DNA from: Cryobacterium sp. PAMC25264 | GTDB taxonomy: Bacteria; Actinomycetota; Actinomycetes; Actinomycetales; Microbacteriaceae | Direction: 5' to 3' | Assembly (NCBI RefSeq): GCF_019443325.1 | Contig: NZ_CP080383.1 | Span: 1,674,001-1,738,000 of the forward strand | Length of the DNA stretch: 64,000 nt | Part shown: positions 54,904-64,000 of the stretch, in pieces | How positions within the stretch are numbered: the stretch's first letter is position 1 | Layout of the letters: each line of letters starts with the position of its first letter | Made by a program: the position numbers and the translations under genes | Notes under the pieces: generated by a model | Told to the model about the DNA's origin: nothing | Seen by the model: the letters and a program-made list of their open reading frames with translations, nothing else | Databases searched by the model: none

Positions 54904-56097
54904 ATGACACGAGCCTCGAGTTCAGACATCGTGCGGTGGCGCCTGGTCAGCCAGTCGCTGACCGGTGCGGCCGCCGTCCCGGGCGCTTCCGGCGTGCCGG
55001 ATGCCGGCCAGAGGGATGCCGGGGAGGGTGCGGTCGCCGTCGTCGAACGGATGCTCGCCCTGCAGGCCCAGGACCTGCGCTGGGCCAAATGGGCCGTGGC
55101 GGTCCGCTCCCCCGGCACCACCAGTGCTGACATCGACCGGATGATCGACTCGGGCCGTATCGTGCGGTCCTGGCCCATGCGCGGCACACTTCACCTGGTC
55201 CCCGGGCGGGACCTGGGCTGGATGCTGGAGCTCACCACTCCCAGGCTCTGGTCGGGTGCGGCCACTCGCCGACGCGACCTCGGACTGGATGAGACCGTCA
55301 TCGAGCACGCCAGGCAGGTGGCCGTCGACGCCCTGACCGGCGCACGGGAACTGTCCCGGGGGCAGTTCCTGGAACTGCTCGAGCAGAACGGTATCAGCAC
55401 CGCCGGGCAACGCGGTTATCACCTGATCTGGCATCTGGCCCAATCGGGCACCCTGTGCTGGGGCCGCCAACTCGACTCCCAACAGATGCTCGTCCTGCTG
55501 GACGAGTGGGTTCCCCAGCCGCGTCGGCTCGAGCGCGACGAGGCCCTCGGCGAGTATCTGCTGCGCTACCTCACCGGCCATGGCCCAGCCCCGCTGACCG
55601 ACTTCATCTGGTGGTCGCAACTCACCACCGCGGACGCCAAGGTCGCCCTCGCCGTCGCAGCCCCGCACCTGGAGGAGCTCGAGGTGGACGGAGTGCGCCA
55701 TCTGCTGCCGCGGAGCAGCGACACGTCATCGCTCCCCCGCGCTGCGCCCGGGCGGGGACCGGCGGCCGTGTTGGCGCTGGCCGGTTTCGACGAATACCTG
55801 CTCGGCTACCGGGAGCGCAGTCTGGCCATCGAGCCCGAAAGGTTCACCTCGGTCGTTCCGGGCAAGAACGGGATCTTCCTGCCCATCCTGGTTCGGGCCG
55901 GGCGCGTGATCGGCACCTGGCGCCGGGAGTGGCGACCACGACAGGTGACCGTGCAGCCGCAGCCCTTCCTCCCGTTCTCCGATGTGTCCGCACGAAGCGC
56001 CGACCGTGCCTTGCATGAGTACGCGCGGTTCCTCGGCCGTCCCGTGCACGTTCTCCCGGCAGCGCCCACGACGCAACCGCCCGCGCCGGTCGGCTGA
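54904..56097 (+). CDS. Winged-helix DNA-binding protein, AlkZ/YcaQ-like
   Basis: A 397-residue HTH_42-family protein; characterised relatives are DNA glycosylases that unhook crosslinks or remove bulky alkylated bases. The catalytic Q-x-Q motif appears as LALQAQDLRWA (Gln54/Gln56). IVRSWPMRGTLHLVPGRDLGW, SRGQFLELLEQNGISTAGQRGYHLIWHLAQSGTLCWG and ALAGFDEYLLGYRERSL follow the family. Glycosylase function is inferred; some members are uncharacterised. A TATGAT box lies 20 bases upstream (54878-54883). Confidence 0.88.
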   Translation: MTRASSSDIVRWRLVSQSLTGAAAVPGASGVPDAGQRDAGEGAVAVVERMLALQAQDLRWAKWAVAVRSPGTTSADIDRMIDSGRIVRSWPMRGTLHLVPGRDLGWMLELTTPRLWSGAATRRRDLGLDETVIEHARQVAVDALTGARELSRGQFLELLEQNGISTAGQRGYHLIWHLAQSGTLCWGRQLDSQQMLVLLDEWVPQPRRLERDEALGEYLLRYLTGHGPAPLTDFIWWSQLTTADAKVALAVAAPHLEELEVDGVRHLLPRSSDTSSLPRAAPGRGPAAVLALAGFDEYLLGYRERSLAIEPERFTSVVPGKNGIFLPILVRAGRVIGTWRREWRPRQVTVQPQPFLPFSDVSARSADRALHEYARFLGRPVHVLPAAPTTQPPAPVG

Positions 56098-56138
56098 GGC
56101 ATCGGCGGACCGGTTCGACCCCGACCGGCTTGTACCCT

Positions 56139-57182
56139 ATGACAGTGCGAATAACGACCAACCTGCGGGTGTCCAGACGGATCCCACTTCTGCAGACCCT
56201 CAAGACGTCGGTCGCGGTGGCCCTGGCTTGGATCATCTCGCAGTGGCTGCTGCCGGGTGAGCTTCCGATCTTCGCCGCGATGGCGGCCATCTTCGTGGTG
56301 CAGCCCAGTGTCAACCAGTCCCTCGGGCGGGCACTCGAACGCAGCCTGGGCGTCGTCGGCGGAGTCCTTGTGGCCCTGGCCATCGGCCTGCTCTTCGGGC
56401 AGTCCAGCTGGATCGTGCTCTCCGCCATCGTTCTGTGCATCCTGCTCGCCTGGGCGCTCAAGCTCTCGCCGGGCTCCGCAAACCAGATCCCGATCAGCGC
56501 GATGCTCGTGCTCACCCTGGGGGCGGCGACGCCGACCTACGCCAGGGACCGCATCATCGAGACCATCCTCGGCGCCGCCATCGCCGTCATCGTGAACGCC
56601 CTCATCGTGCCACCGGTGCTCCTCACCCCCGCGCACGACGCCGTCACCCGGCTCACCCTGGAGATCGCCGCAACCTTCGACAGGGTCGCCAACGCGTTGC
56701 TGAGTCCGCAGAAATATTCCGACCTCGAGTCGCTCATGATCCAGGCGCGACTGCTGCGGCCGATGCTGGCCAAGGCCGAGCGAGCGATCAGCCAGGCCGA
56801 GGAGAGCCTCACACTCAATCCGCGCCAGGCCAGGCACCGCGAGGTGCTCGACGCCGATACCGAGCTCTACAAGCGACTGGTGCCGTTGGTCACCCGTGCC
56901 CTGGGGATGACCCGCGCGCTGCGTGACCATTACGACGACTCGTTGCACCTCGAGCCCACCGTGCAAGCCTTCTCCATCGAGCTGGAGCGCGCGGCCCACG
57001 ACCTGCGCCTGCTGACCGTGCTGCCGGAATCGGCCGCCGCCGCGTCCGCTGCGCCAGCCGTGGAGCCGCCGGCACTCACGGCTCCGCTGATGATCACGAC
57101 GCCACATCCGCAGCACTGGATCTTGATCGGGGCCCTCATGGAGGACCTGCGCCGCGTGCGCGAGGAAATCACCGGCGAGTAG
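56139..57182 (+). CDS. FUSC-family aromatic acid exporter-like membrane protein
   Basis: A 347-residue membrane protein. The N-terminal half has about six helices (TSVAVALAWIISQWLLPGELPIFAAMAAIFVVQPSVNQSLGRALERSLGVVGGVLVALAIGLLFG). The C-terminal cytoplasmic half is helical and coiled-coil-like. Related proteins export aromatic carboxylic acids; the substrate here is unknown. The ATG at 56139 lacks a ribosome-binding site, so a leaderless mRNA is possible. The TMEM175 gene starts 9 bases after its stop. Confidence 0.88.
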   Translation: MTVRITTNLRVSRRIPLLQTLKTSVAVALAWIISQWLLPGELPIFAAMAAIFVVQPSVNQSLGRALERSLGVVGGVLVALAIGLLFGQSSWIVLSAIVLCILLAWALKLSPGSANQIPISAMLVLTLGAATPTYARDRIIETILGAAIAVIVNALIVPPVLLTPAHDAVTRLTLEIAATFDRVANALLSPQKYSDLESLMIQARLLRPMLAKAERAISQAEESLTLNPRQARHREVLDADTELYKRLVPLVTRALGMTRALRDHYDDSLHLEPTVQAFSIELERAAHDLRLLTVLPESAAAASAAPAVEPPALTAPLMITTPHPQHWILIGALMEDLRRVREEITGE

Positions 57183-57191
57183 GCTGCCGGC

Positions 57192-57935
57192 ATGCCGAGC
57201 GTGCCTCCTCCAGCCGAGCCGAACGACTCAGACGGTTTCTCCGGCCCGCCAGGGGGTACTGGAGACCGGAACACGCGCTCGCCAAGGACGGGGCCGGACC
57301 GGCGCACCGTGCTCGCCACCCGGCGGCTGGAGTCCTACACGGACGGTGTCTTCGCCATCGCGGCCACGCTGCTGGTGTTGAACCTGTCGGTGAGCGGGAT
57401 CGGGGTGGTGAACTCCAACGCCGAGCTCGTGCAGTAGGTGCTGGCTTTGCTGCCCAGCGTCCTGAACGTCGTGATCAGCTTCCTGCTGCTCGGCCTGCTC
57501 TGGCTCATCCACGTGCGGCAGTTCGAGTTCATCCCCCGAGTCGACACCACCATCGTCTGGCTCAACAATCTGCGACTGCTCGGGGTGGTGCTCGTGCCGT
57601 TCACAACGAGCCTCAACGACGAGTTCAGTCGCTATCTGCTCGGCCGCACCCTGCTCCCTGTGAATTTCTTCCTGATCCTCTTCATCAGCACCTGGCAGTG
57701 GTTCCACGCCAGCTCGCCCCGCCGCAAGCTCGTGCAGGGGGCCTCGGCCGAGGCCGTGCACAACGGGCGGGTCAACTCGGCCAGCGCGCTCGTACAGGCC
57801 TTCTGCGTGGTGCTGCTTGCCACGGTCTGGGGTTCAGCGGCGTTCCTCGTCTTCGCTCTCGACCCGGTCATCGCCCTGGCCCTGCGGCGACTCGGGGTCC
57901 TGAAGCCCACCCCGGACGGTGCCGTCGTGGGCTGA
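57192..57935 (+). pseudogene. TMEM175-type potassium channel protein (in-frame TAG)
   Basis: Predicted six-helix potassium channel (DUF1211). TRRLESYTDGVFAIAATLLVLNLSV carries the family F/YTDGVFA motif. After VNSNAELVQ an in-frame TAG (57435-57437) stops translation at residue 81. The same frame continues for 165 codons with the rest of the protein (VLALLPSVLNVVISFLLLGLLWLIHVRQFEFI, WLNNLRLLGVVLVPFTTSL). The downstream part could be re-initiated at GTG 57438, but without a good ribosome-binding site. I judge it broken unless the base is an error. Confidence 0.8.
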
Positions 57936-57970
57936 GCGGTCGTGGGCTGAGCGGTCGTCGGCTGAGCGCG
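57926..57970 (+). repeat. 15-bp tandem repeat across the TMEM175 stop codon
   Basis: CGTGGGCTGAGCGGT at 57926-57940 and 57941-57955, and a third near-copy CGTCGGCTGAGCGCG at 57956-57970. Each unit contains the TGA that ends the frame. Confidence 0.9.
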
Positions 57971-57982
57971 CCCGGACACACG

Positions 57983-58011
57983 AAACGGGGACCCCACCAG
58001 GTGGGATCCCC
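57983..58011 (-). terminator. Terminator after the YceI gene
   Basis: On the minus strand GGGGATCCCACC and GGTGGGGTCCCC form a stem, followed by GTTTCG, 16 bases after the stop. The T run is short. Confidence 0.6.
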
Positions 58012-58026
58012 GCTCAGCGGACTGGA

Positions 58027-58587
58027 TTACGCCTGAAGGGCGCCCTGCAGCTCGAGGGTGATGGTGACCTTGTCGCCGAGGAGCATGCCGCCGGTCTCGA
58101 GAGCGGCGTTGTAGGTGAGGCCGAAGTCCTCACGGTTGATCTCGGCCTTGGCGGTGGCGCCGAACTTGTAGTTGCCGTAGGGGTCAGAACCGAAGCCACC
58201 GAAGTCGAAGTCGAAGGTGACGGGCTTGGTGACGCCCTTGATGGTCAGGTTGCCGTCGACGAGGTAGTCGCCCTTCACCAGACGCACGCCGGTCGACACG
58301 AAGTCGATGGTCGGGTAGGTCTCGGCGTCGAAGAAGTCACCGGTGCGCAGGTGGCCGTCCCGGTTGGGCTCGTTGGTGTTGATGGACGCGACCGTCGCGG
58401 AGGCGGTGACGCTGGTCTCGAGGGGGTTCTCGGTGGTGACGAACGTGGCGTCGAACGACTCGAAGGTGCCCTTGACCTTGCTGATCATGATGTGACGGAT
58501 GCTGAAGCCGACCGCGCTGTGGGTGGGGTCGATGGTCCAGGTTCCCGCTTTGTAGCCGGGGATGGTGATGATGTCGGTGTCGCTCAT
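58027..58587 (-). CDS. YceI family lipocalin-like protein
   Basis: A 186-residue lipid/isoprenoid-binding barrel protein. I start at ATG 58587 (MSDTDIITIPGYKAGTWTIDPTHSAVGFSIRHIMISKVKGTFESF), preceded by GAGGAG. The family hallmarks are DPTHSAVGFSIRH, SATVASINTNEPNRDGHLRTGDFFDAETYPTI and LTIKGVTKPVTFDF. There is no signal peptide, so the protein is cytoplasmic. The ligand is unknown. Confidence 0.92.
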   Translation of the reverse strand: MSDTDIITIPGYKAGTWTIDPTHSAVGFSIRHIMISKVKGTFESFDATFVTTENPLETSVTASATVASINTNEPNRDGHLRTGDFFDAETYPTIDFVSTGVRLVKGDYLVDGNLTIKGVTKPVTFDFDFGGFGSDPYGNYKFGATAKAEINREDFGLTYNAALETGGMLLGDKVTITLELQGALQA

Positions 58588-58781
58588 GGTGCTCCTCAGG
58601 TCTGTGGGGCGACCGGATCCGTCACCCTCAGGTTTATGCAATCGCATAGGACCTCAGGATATTCCATCGTCGGGAAGAATTTCTCTGAACGGTTCAGGAA
58701 CGGCTTCCGCGACGGGACAGCCAGACAACCGTCGCGGGAGAATGTGCGCGGGGAAGTAGGCTCACCGTGAAGGAGGCCGCC

Positions 58782-59669
58782 ATGGCGCACGACGAGAGTC
58801 CCGTCGCAGGGACCGGCCGGCCCGCACAGGCACGCCCCGCCCTGGGCATCCGGGACCTGGCGCCTGAGGGAATTCTCATCCTCGCCGGCGGGCGGGCGAT
58901 CCTGCTGCAACTGGCCAACCCCGCCGTCGGGCACGGGGTGGCCCGGCACAGCGACTTCGCCGCCCGGCCGCTCGACCGACTGACGGGCACACTCGCATAC
59001 GTGTACGCGGTCACCTGCGGAACTCCCATCGACAGGGCGGCGGCGGTTCGCCGCGTGTCACTGGCGCACCGTCCGGTGCACAGCTCCCGAAACGTCCCTG
59101 ACGGGGACCCCGCCTACAACGCGTTCGATCCGGCGCTGCAGCTCTGGGTGGCCGCCACCCTTTATGAGTCGGCGACCCGCATGCACGACCTGGTCTTCGG
59201 CCCGCTCCCCGACGACGACGCGGAGGCGGTCTACCGCGACTACGCGGTGCTCGGCACCGCCCTGCAGGTGCCGGCCGGGTTGTGGCCGCCGACCCGGCAG
59301 GCCTTCGCGGAATACTGGCGGAACGCCGGCCGAACGCTGTCGACGGACGCCACGACCCGCGCCGTCGCCGACACGCTGCTGCATCCGCGGACAGGGCCGG
59401 TCTGGCTGCGCCTGGCCATGCCGCTGGCCCGCCTGGTCACGGCCGGGCTGCTCGAGCCCGGGGAACGCGCCCTGTTCGAGCTGCCGTGGTCGCCGGGACG
59501 GCAGCGGCGCTTCACCGGTGTTCTGACGCTCCTGCGCGCGGTCTACCCACGGTTGCCGCGGCGACTGCGGCACGCGCCGATGCGCCACTACCTGCGTGCC
59601 GCCCGGGCCCGGTCGGCCGCCGAACGTTCCGAGTCCGAGCGGCTCGGCGCCGCATCCGGCGAGATCTAG
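58782..59669 (+). CDS. DUF2236 (MpaB-like) oxygenase family protein
   Basis: A 295-residue protein of the latex-clearing/mycophenolic-acid-type family. GGRAILLQLANPAVGHGVARHSDFAARPLDRLTGTLAYVYAVTCG and a conserved Arg/His cluster suggest a heme-type oxygenase, though the substrate is unknown. I chose ATG 58782, six bases after AAGGAGG. It is divergent from yceI. The C-terminus is Arg/Ala-rich. Confidence 0.88.
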   Translation: MAHDESPVAGTGRPAQARPALGIRDLAPEGILILAGGRAILLQLANPAVGHGVARHSDFAARPLDRLTGTLAYVYAVTCGTPIDRAAAVRRVSLAHRPVHSSRNVPDGDPAYNAFDPALQLWVAATLYESATRMHDLVFGPLPDDDAEAVYRDYAVLGTALQVPAGLWPPTRQAFAEYWRNAGRTLSTDATTRAVADTLLHPRTGPVWLRLAMPLARLVTAGLLEPGERALFELPWSPGRQRRFTGVLTLLRAVYPRLPRRLRHAPMRHYLRAARARSAAERSESERLGAASGEI

Positions 59670-59693
59670 CGACGCCGCCGACCAGTATTCGGT

Positions 59694-60281
59694 CTAGAAG
59701 AAGTCGTCCGGCGTGCCGGCGGCGCGAGTGACCGCGACGCTGGACAGTCCGGCGCCATCGAGCTTGGCCACCGCGACCCGGAGGCCGGATTCCATCTGGG
59801 AGGCCCACACCTCGGTCTCGCGTGCAGCCGCTTCGACGGCCTCGAGCTTGGCCAGGGCCTTCTCCTTGTCGGCCCGTTCCGTCTTGACCTGCTGGATGCT
59901 CAAGGTCACGGCGTAGTAGGCCGCCACCATCGACGCGATCGGTGTGGCGATCACGGCCAGGGCGATGATGGACTCGTTGGACACGTTCACGAAGATCATG
60001 ATGATGAACGCGATCGTGAGAACGGCAATGCCCACCAACACCACCAGCGCGGCACGCTGGGGGCCGCCGGTACGCAGGTCGGAGATCAGCGTGCGGCTGC
60101 GGGGCCTGGCACCGCGTGACTCCGTTGCGGTCTCCGCCAGTCCGGTCTCCGCCAGTTCGGCCTCCGCCGGGGCTGTGACCGGGCCGCGGTCGACGTCGAG
60201 GCGCTCGGTGTGCGTCTGGTCCGCTGCAGCGGTCTGCACGGGGCGGGTGCGGTCGAAGGGGTCGTAGCTCTGATCGGTCAT
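59694..60281 (-). CDS. Hypothetical membrane protein with coiled coil
   Basis: A 195-residue protein I do not recognise. ATG 60281 follows GGAG. About 75 polar residues (with repeated ETGLAET/TES) precede two adjacent transmembrane helices (AALVVLVGIAVLTIAFIIMIFV and IIALAVIATPIASMVAAYYAVTL). A coiled coil follows (QVKTERADKEKALAKLEAVEAAARETEVWASQMESG) and a short C-terminus. It is 35 bases downstream of the double-HTH gene on the same strand, so the two may be co-transcribed. Confidence 0.75.
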   Translation of the reverse strand: MTDQSYDPFDRTRPVQTAAADQTHTERLDVDRGPVTAPAEAELAETGLAETATESRGARPRSRTLISDLRTGGPQRAALVVLVGIAVLTIAFIIMIFVNVSNESIIALAVIATPIASMVAAYYAVTLSIQQVKTERADKEKALAKLEAVEAAARETEVWASQMESGLRVAVAKLDGAGLSSVAVTRAAGTPDDFF

Positions 60282-60316
60282 GGTCACTCCGTCGGTGTCG
60301 GGCTAGCGGTCTGTTC

Positions 60317-60862
60317 TCAGCGATCGGTGCTGGTCGAATCCTCGGGCGAATCATCGAGCGAGGGCTCCGGTGTTTCTGCAGTGGAGGGTAGCGCGTCACC
60401 CGGCAGGAAGACGCGTTTGTAGCTCCGCCCGTCGGCCAGCTCGACCGTGCGGCTGATCAGCCTACCCCGGGTCACCTGCAGGTAGACGGCCTGCGCGGAC
60501 ACCCCGAGCTGCGCCGCCGCCTCGGCGACTGAGCGTCCCGGCAGGTCGGTGGGCACGCTGCTGGGCCGGATGCTGCGCTTGCGCCCAGCGGACAGCCGCG
60601 CGGCGATCTCGTCGTCGGTGCCCTGCCAACGCCACTTGGCCGCGGTGGGCTTGAGGCCTGCCGCCTCGGCGATCTCAGGCCAGCCTGACCCGCCCGCCAG
60701 GGCATCGCGCACGCTGCCGAGCGCGGCCGGATCGGCGTCGAGGTGATGGAGCACGGCGCGGATCGCCCGCATCCGTTCGAGGGGTGGCGAGGACTCTTCA
60801 CCGTCCAGCCGGACGAGCCTGGCCAGAGCCTCGGCGCTCTGCTGGGACAGGAAGGAACCCAC
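60317..60862 (-). CDS. Putative DNA-binding protein with two helix-turn-helix segments
   Basis: A 181-residue protein of unknown role. Two likely HTH segments are visible: GWPEIAEAAGLKPTAAKWRW (about residues 60-79) and SVAEAAAQLGVSAQAVYLQVTRGRLISR (about 111-138). The second resembles an excisionase/MerR-like fold with a wing (VELADGRSYKRVFLPGDAL). The C-terminal tail is acidic. It lies between the membrane protein gene and treZ on the same strand and could regulate either. Confidence 0.78.
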   Translation of the reverse strand: MGSFLSQQSAEALARLVRLDGEESSPPLERMRAIRAVLHHLDADPAALGSVRDALAGGSGWPEIAEAAGLKPTAAKWRWQGTDDEIAARLSAGRKRSIRPSSVPTDLPGRSVAEAAAQLGVSAQAVYLQVTRGRLISRTVELADGRSYKRVFLPGDALPSTAETPEPSLDDSPEDSTSTDR

Positions 60863-60906
60863 GGTTATCTCCTTGATTCTGGGTCGGCTAGGGCGCGATG
60901 TTCGGG

Positions 60907-62690
<1,784 letters not shown>

Positions 62691-62694
<4 letters not shown>

Positions 62695-64000
62695 GGGGCG
62701 ACCTCCTCGGTGGTGGCGGATGCGGGCTGGGCGGTGGCTGCGGGGATGAGCAGTGCCACCGGGTAGCGCGAGAGCAGGTCGGCCAGCCGCACCTCTCCCC
62801 CGGCGACGTGGGCGCCGGTGAGGGTGTCCTGCCAGGCGTGGCCGGCGAGCATGATCGTGGTGTCGCCCCAACCGGTGCGAGACAGGGCCACAGGCAGTCG
62901 GGTGGCCACCGTGACGGCGCCGCCCCGGTCGAAGGCCACGACGTGGGCGGCCGCCGAGCCGAAGGCCTCGACGGGAGCGTGTCGGCGGAACAAATCCGGC
63001 CGTTCCCGTCGCAGCCGGAGCGCACGGGTGGTGACCAGCAGCTTGGCCGCGCCCGTCTCATCCACCGGCGGCAGCCAACCCGCGGTGACCCGGGCCAGGT
63101 ACTCGCGGCGCACCCCGTAGTCGACGGGGCGGCGGTTGTCGGGATCGACGAGGGACGTCTCCCAGAGCTCGCTGCCCTGGTAGACGTCGGGCACACCGGG
63201 GGCGGTGAGCTGGATCAGCTTGAGCGCGAGGGAGTTGCTCCAACCGGCCTGCCGGATTTTGTCGACGAACGCGGTGACGGTGTCGCGCAACGGACCGGGT
63301 TCGGCCAGGTTGCGGACGAGGTCGCGCATGGCGTTCTCGAACTCCTCGTTCGGCGCGGTCCAGGTGGTGGAGAGGTTGGCTTCCCGGGACGCCTTCTCTG
63401 CGTAGCCGATGAGGCGATCCGTCGACGCCGGCCATGAACCGACGACGGCCTGCCAGAGCAGGTTCTCGAAGGGCGCGTCGCCGAGCGGAGCCAGCCCGCG
63501 CAGCGTGCCGAGCACGGCGGCCCACTCGTCCGGAAGCTCGGCGATGACCGAGATGCGGCTGCGCACGTCCTCCGCACGCTTCGTGTCGTGGGTGGACAGC
63601 GTGGTCTGGGACGCGGGCGAGACGGCCAGGCGGGTTTGCTGGCGGCGGTGGAACTCATCCACAGGCACCGCGAACTCGCTCGGGTCCGCGCCGACCTCGT
63701 TGAGCGAGGTGAGCCGGCTGTAGCGGTAGTAGGCGGTGTCTTCGACGCCCTTGGCCATAACCATGCCGGAGGTCTGCTGGAACCGCACGGCAGCCGGGTG
63801 GGCGGGGTCGGTGAGAACGGGCAGCAGCGCGCTGATGGTGGCGTCCAGATCCGGTCGGCGCTGCCGGGCCAAGCGCACCGCGGTATCCAACTCGTGCCGG
63901 CCGACGGGCAGGTAGGAGCGGTACACCGGGAACCAGGCGATCAGTTCCGCCAGGGCGTCGACAGCGTCAGGCACCTCGGGGATCAGCCGGTCCAGCCGGT
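62691..64000 (-). CDS. treY: Malto-oligosyltrehalose synthase (partial)
   Basis: Converts the reducing end of maltooligosaccharides into a trehalose unit. Only the C-terminal ~436 residues are in the window; the gene runs past the end. [80 protein letters not shown] and [31 protein letters not shown] are diagnostic for TreY. It is translationally coupled to treZ. Confidence 0.95.

Noticed and set aside
29208..57437. TAG recoding (pyrrolysine or a suppressor) as an explanation for both in-frame ambers
   Set aside because: Only two cases, in unrelated genes, with no motif in common; no suppressor tRNA or pyl gene is in the window. Substitution or error is simpler.

Overview
The window is chromosomal DNA of a high-G+C Gram-positive bacterium, most likely an actinobacterium of the Microbacteriaceae (a Cryobacterium/Leifsonia-like relative). 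I infer this from the G+C-rich codon use, actinobacteria-specific families (SepH, DUF3000, DUF3093, DUF3159, DUF3710, DUF4193, Ap4A-phosphorylase-like HIT protein) and gene order that follows the known actinobacterial core order. It is mostly housekeeping chromosome. I found no prophage, CRISPR array or large island; the only mobile element is one IS3-family copy.

Layout. 1-18.9 kb: translation, DNA repair and secretion core: rpsD (partial), rarA, a membrane-anchored cyclophilin, a DUF349 protein, rel, the chain yebC-ruvCAB-yajC-secDF, pdxST, an Ap4A-type HIT protein and thrS. 19-21.2 kb: an ECF sigma factor with a one-TM partner, divergent from a secreted beta/gamma-crystallin-like I36 protein. 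21.2-22.4 kb: a duplicated tRNA cluster (Gly-Cys-Val twice on the minus strand) plus tRNA-Val(CAC) on the plus strand. 22.4-31.9 kb: glpX, a monooxygenase-like protein, an oxidoreductase/methyltransferase pair, DUF2071, and a minus-strand run of a LuxR regulator, DUF6325, SHOCT and flotillin-like genes. 32-37.8 kb: amt, zapE, a rhodanese next to sufE, and a serine hydrolase. 37.9-54.8 kb: DUF3000, RNase D, the fadA-fadB beta-oxidation pair, the IS, dxs, acn, DUF3159-DUF3710-dut, DUF3093, DUF4193 and sepH. 54.9-64 kb: an AlkZ-like protein, FUSC and TMEM175 membrane proteins, YceI, a DUF2236 oxygenase, two unknown proteins and the trehalose genes treZ-treY (treY runs off the end).

Two kinds of sequence lesion recur. 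Five genes (rpsD, secF, DUF6325, an alpha/beta hydrolase, DUF3000) are each broken by loss of one base in a G or C run. Because rpsD and secF are core genes, these look like uncorrected homopolymer errors in the assembly. Two further genes (the LuxR regulator and a TMEM175-type channel) carry an in-frame TAG with the family sequence continuing beyond it. Those are substitutions, not run-length errors, and could be real.

Other structure worth noting: short tandem duplications lying exactly across the stop codons of four genes; a repetitive element absorbed into thrS; a period-five low-complexity tail on the DUF3000 protein; a G GGA AAA slippery site that would fuse the two IS ORFs; an 18-bp palindrome upstream of acn; and gaps in expected synteny (apt between secF and rel; pgsA/pim genes between the HIT gene and pdxS; glnK next to amt). 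I did not find a clearly new multi-gene system. The least explained loci are the DUF3000 tail, the LuxR-DUF6325-SHOCT-flotillin run and the membrane/double-HTH pair beside treZ.
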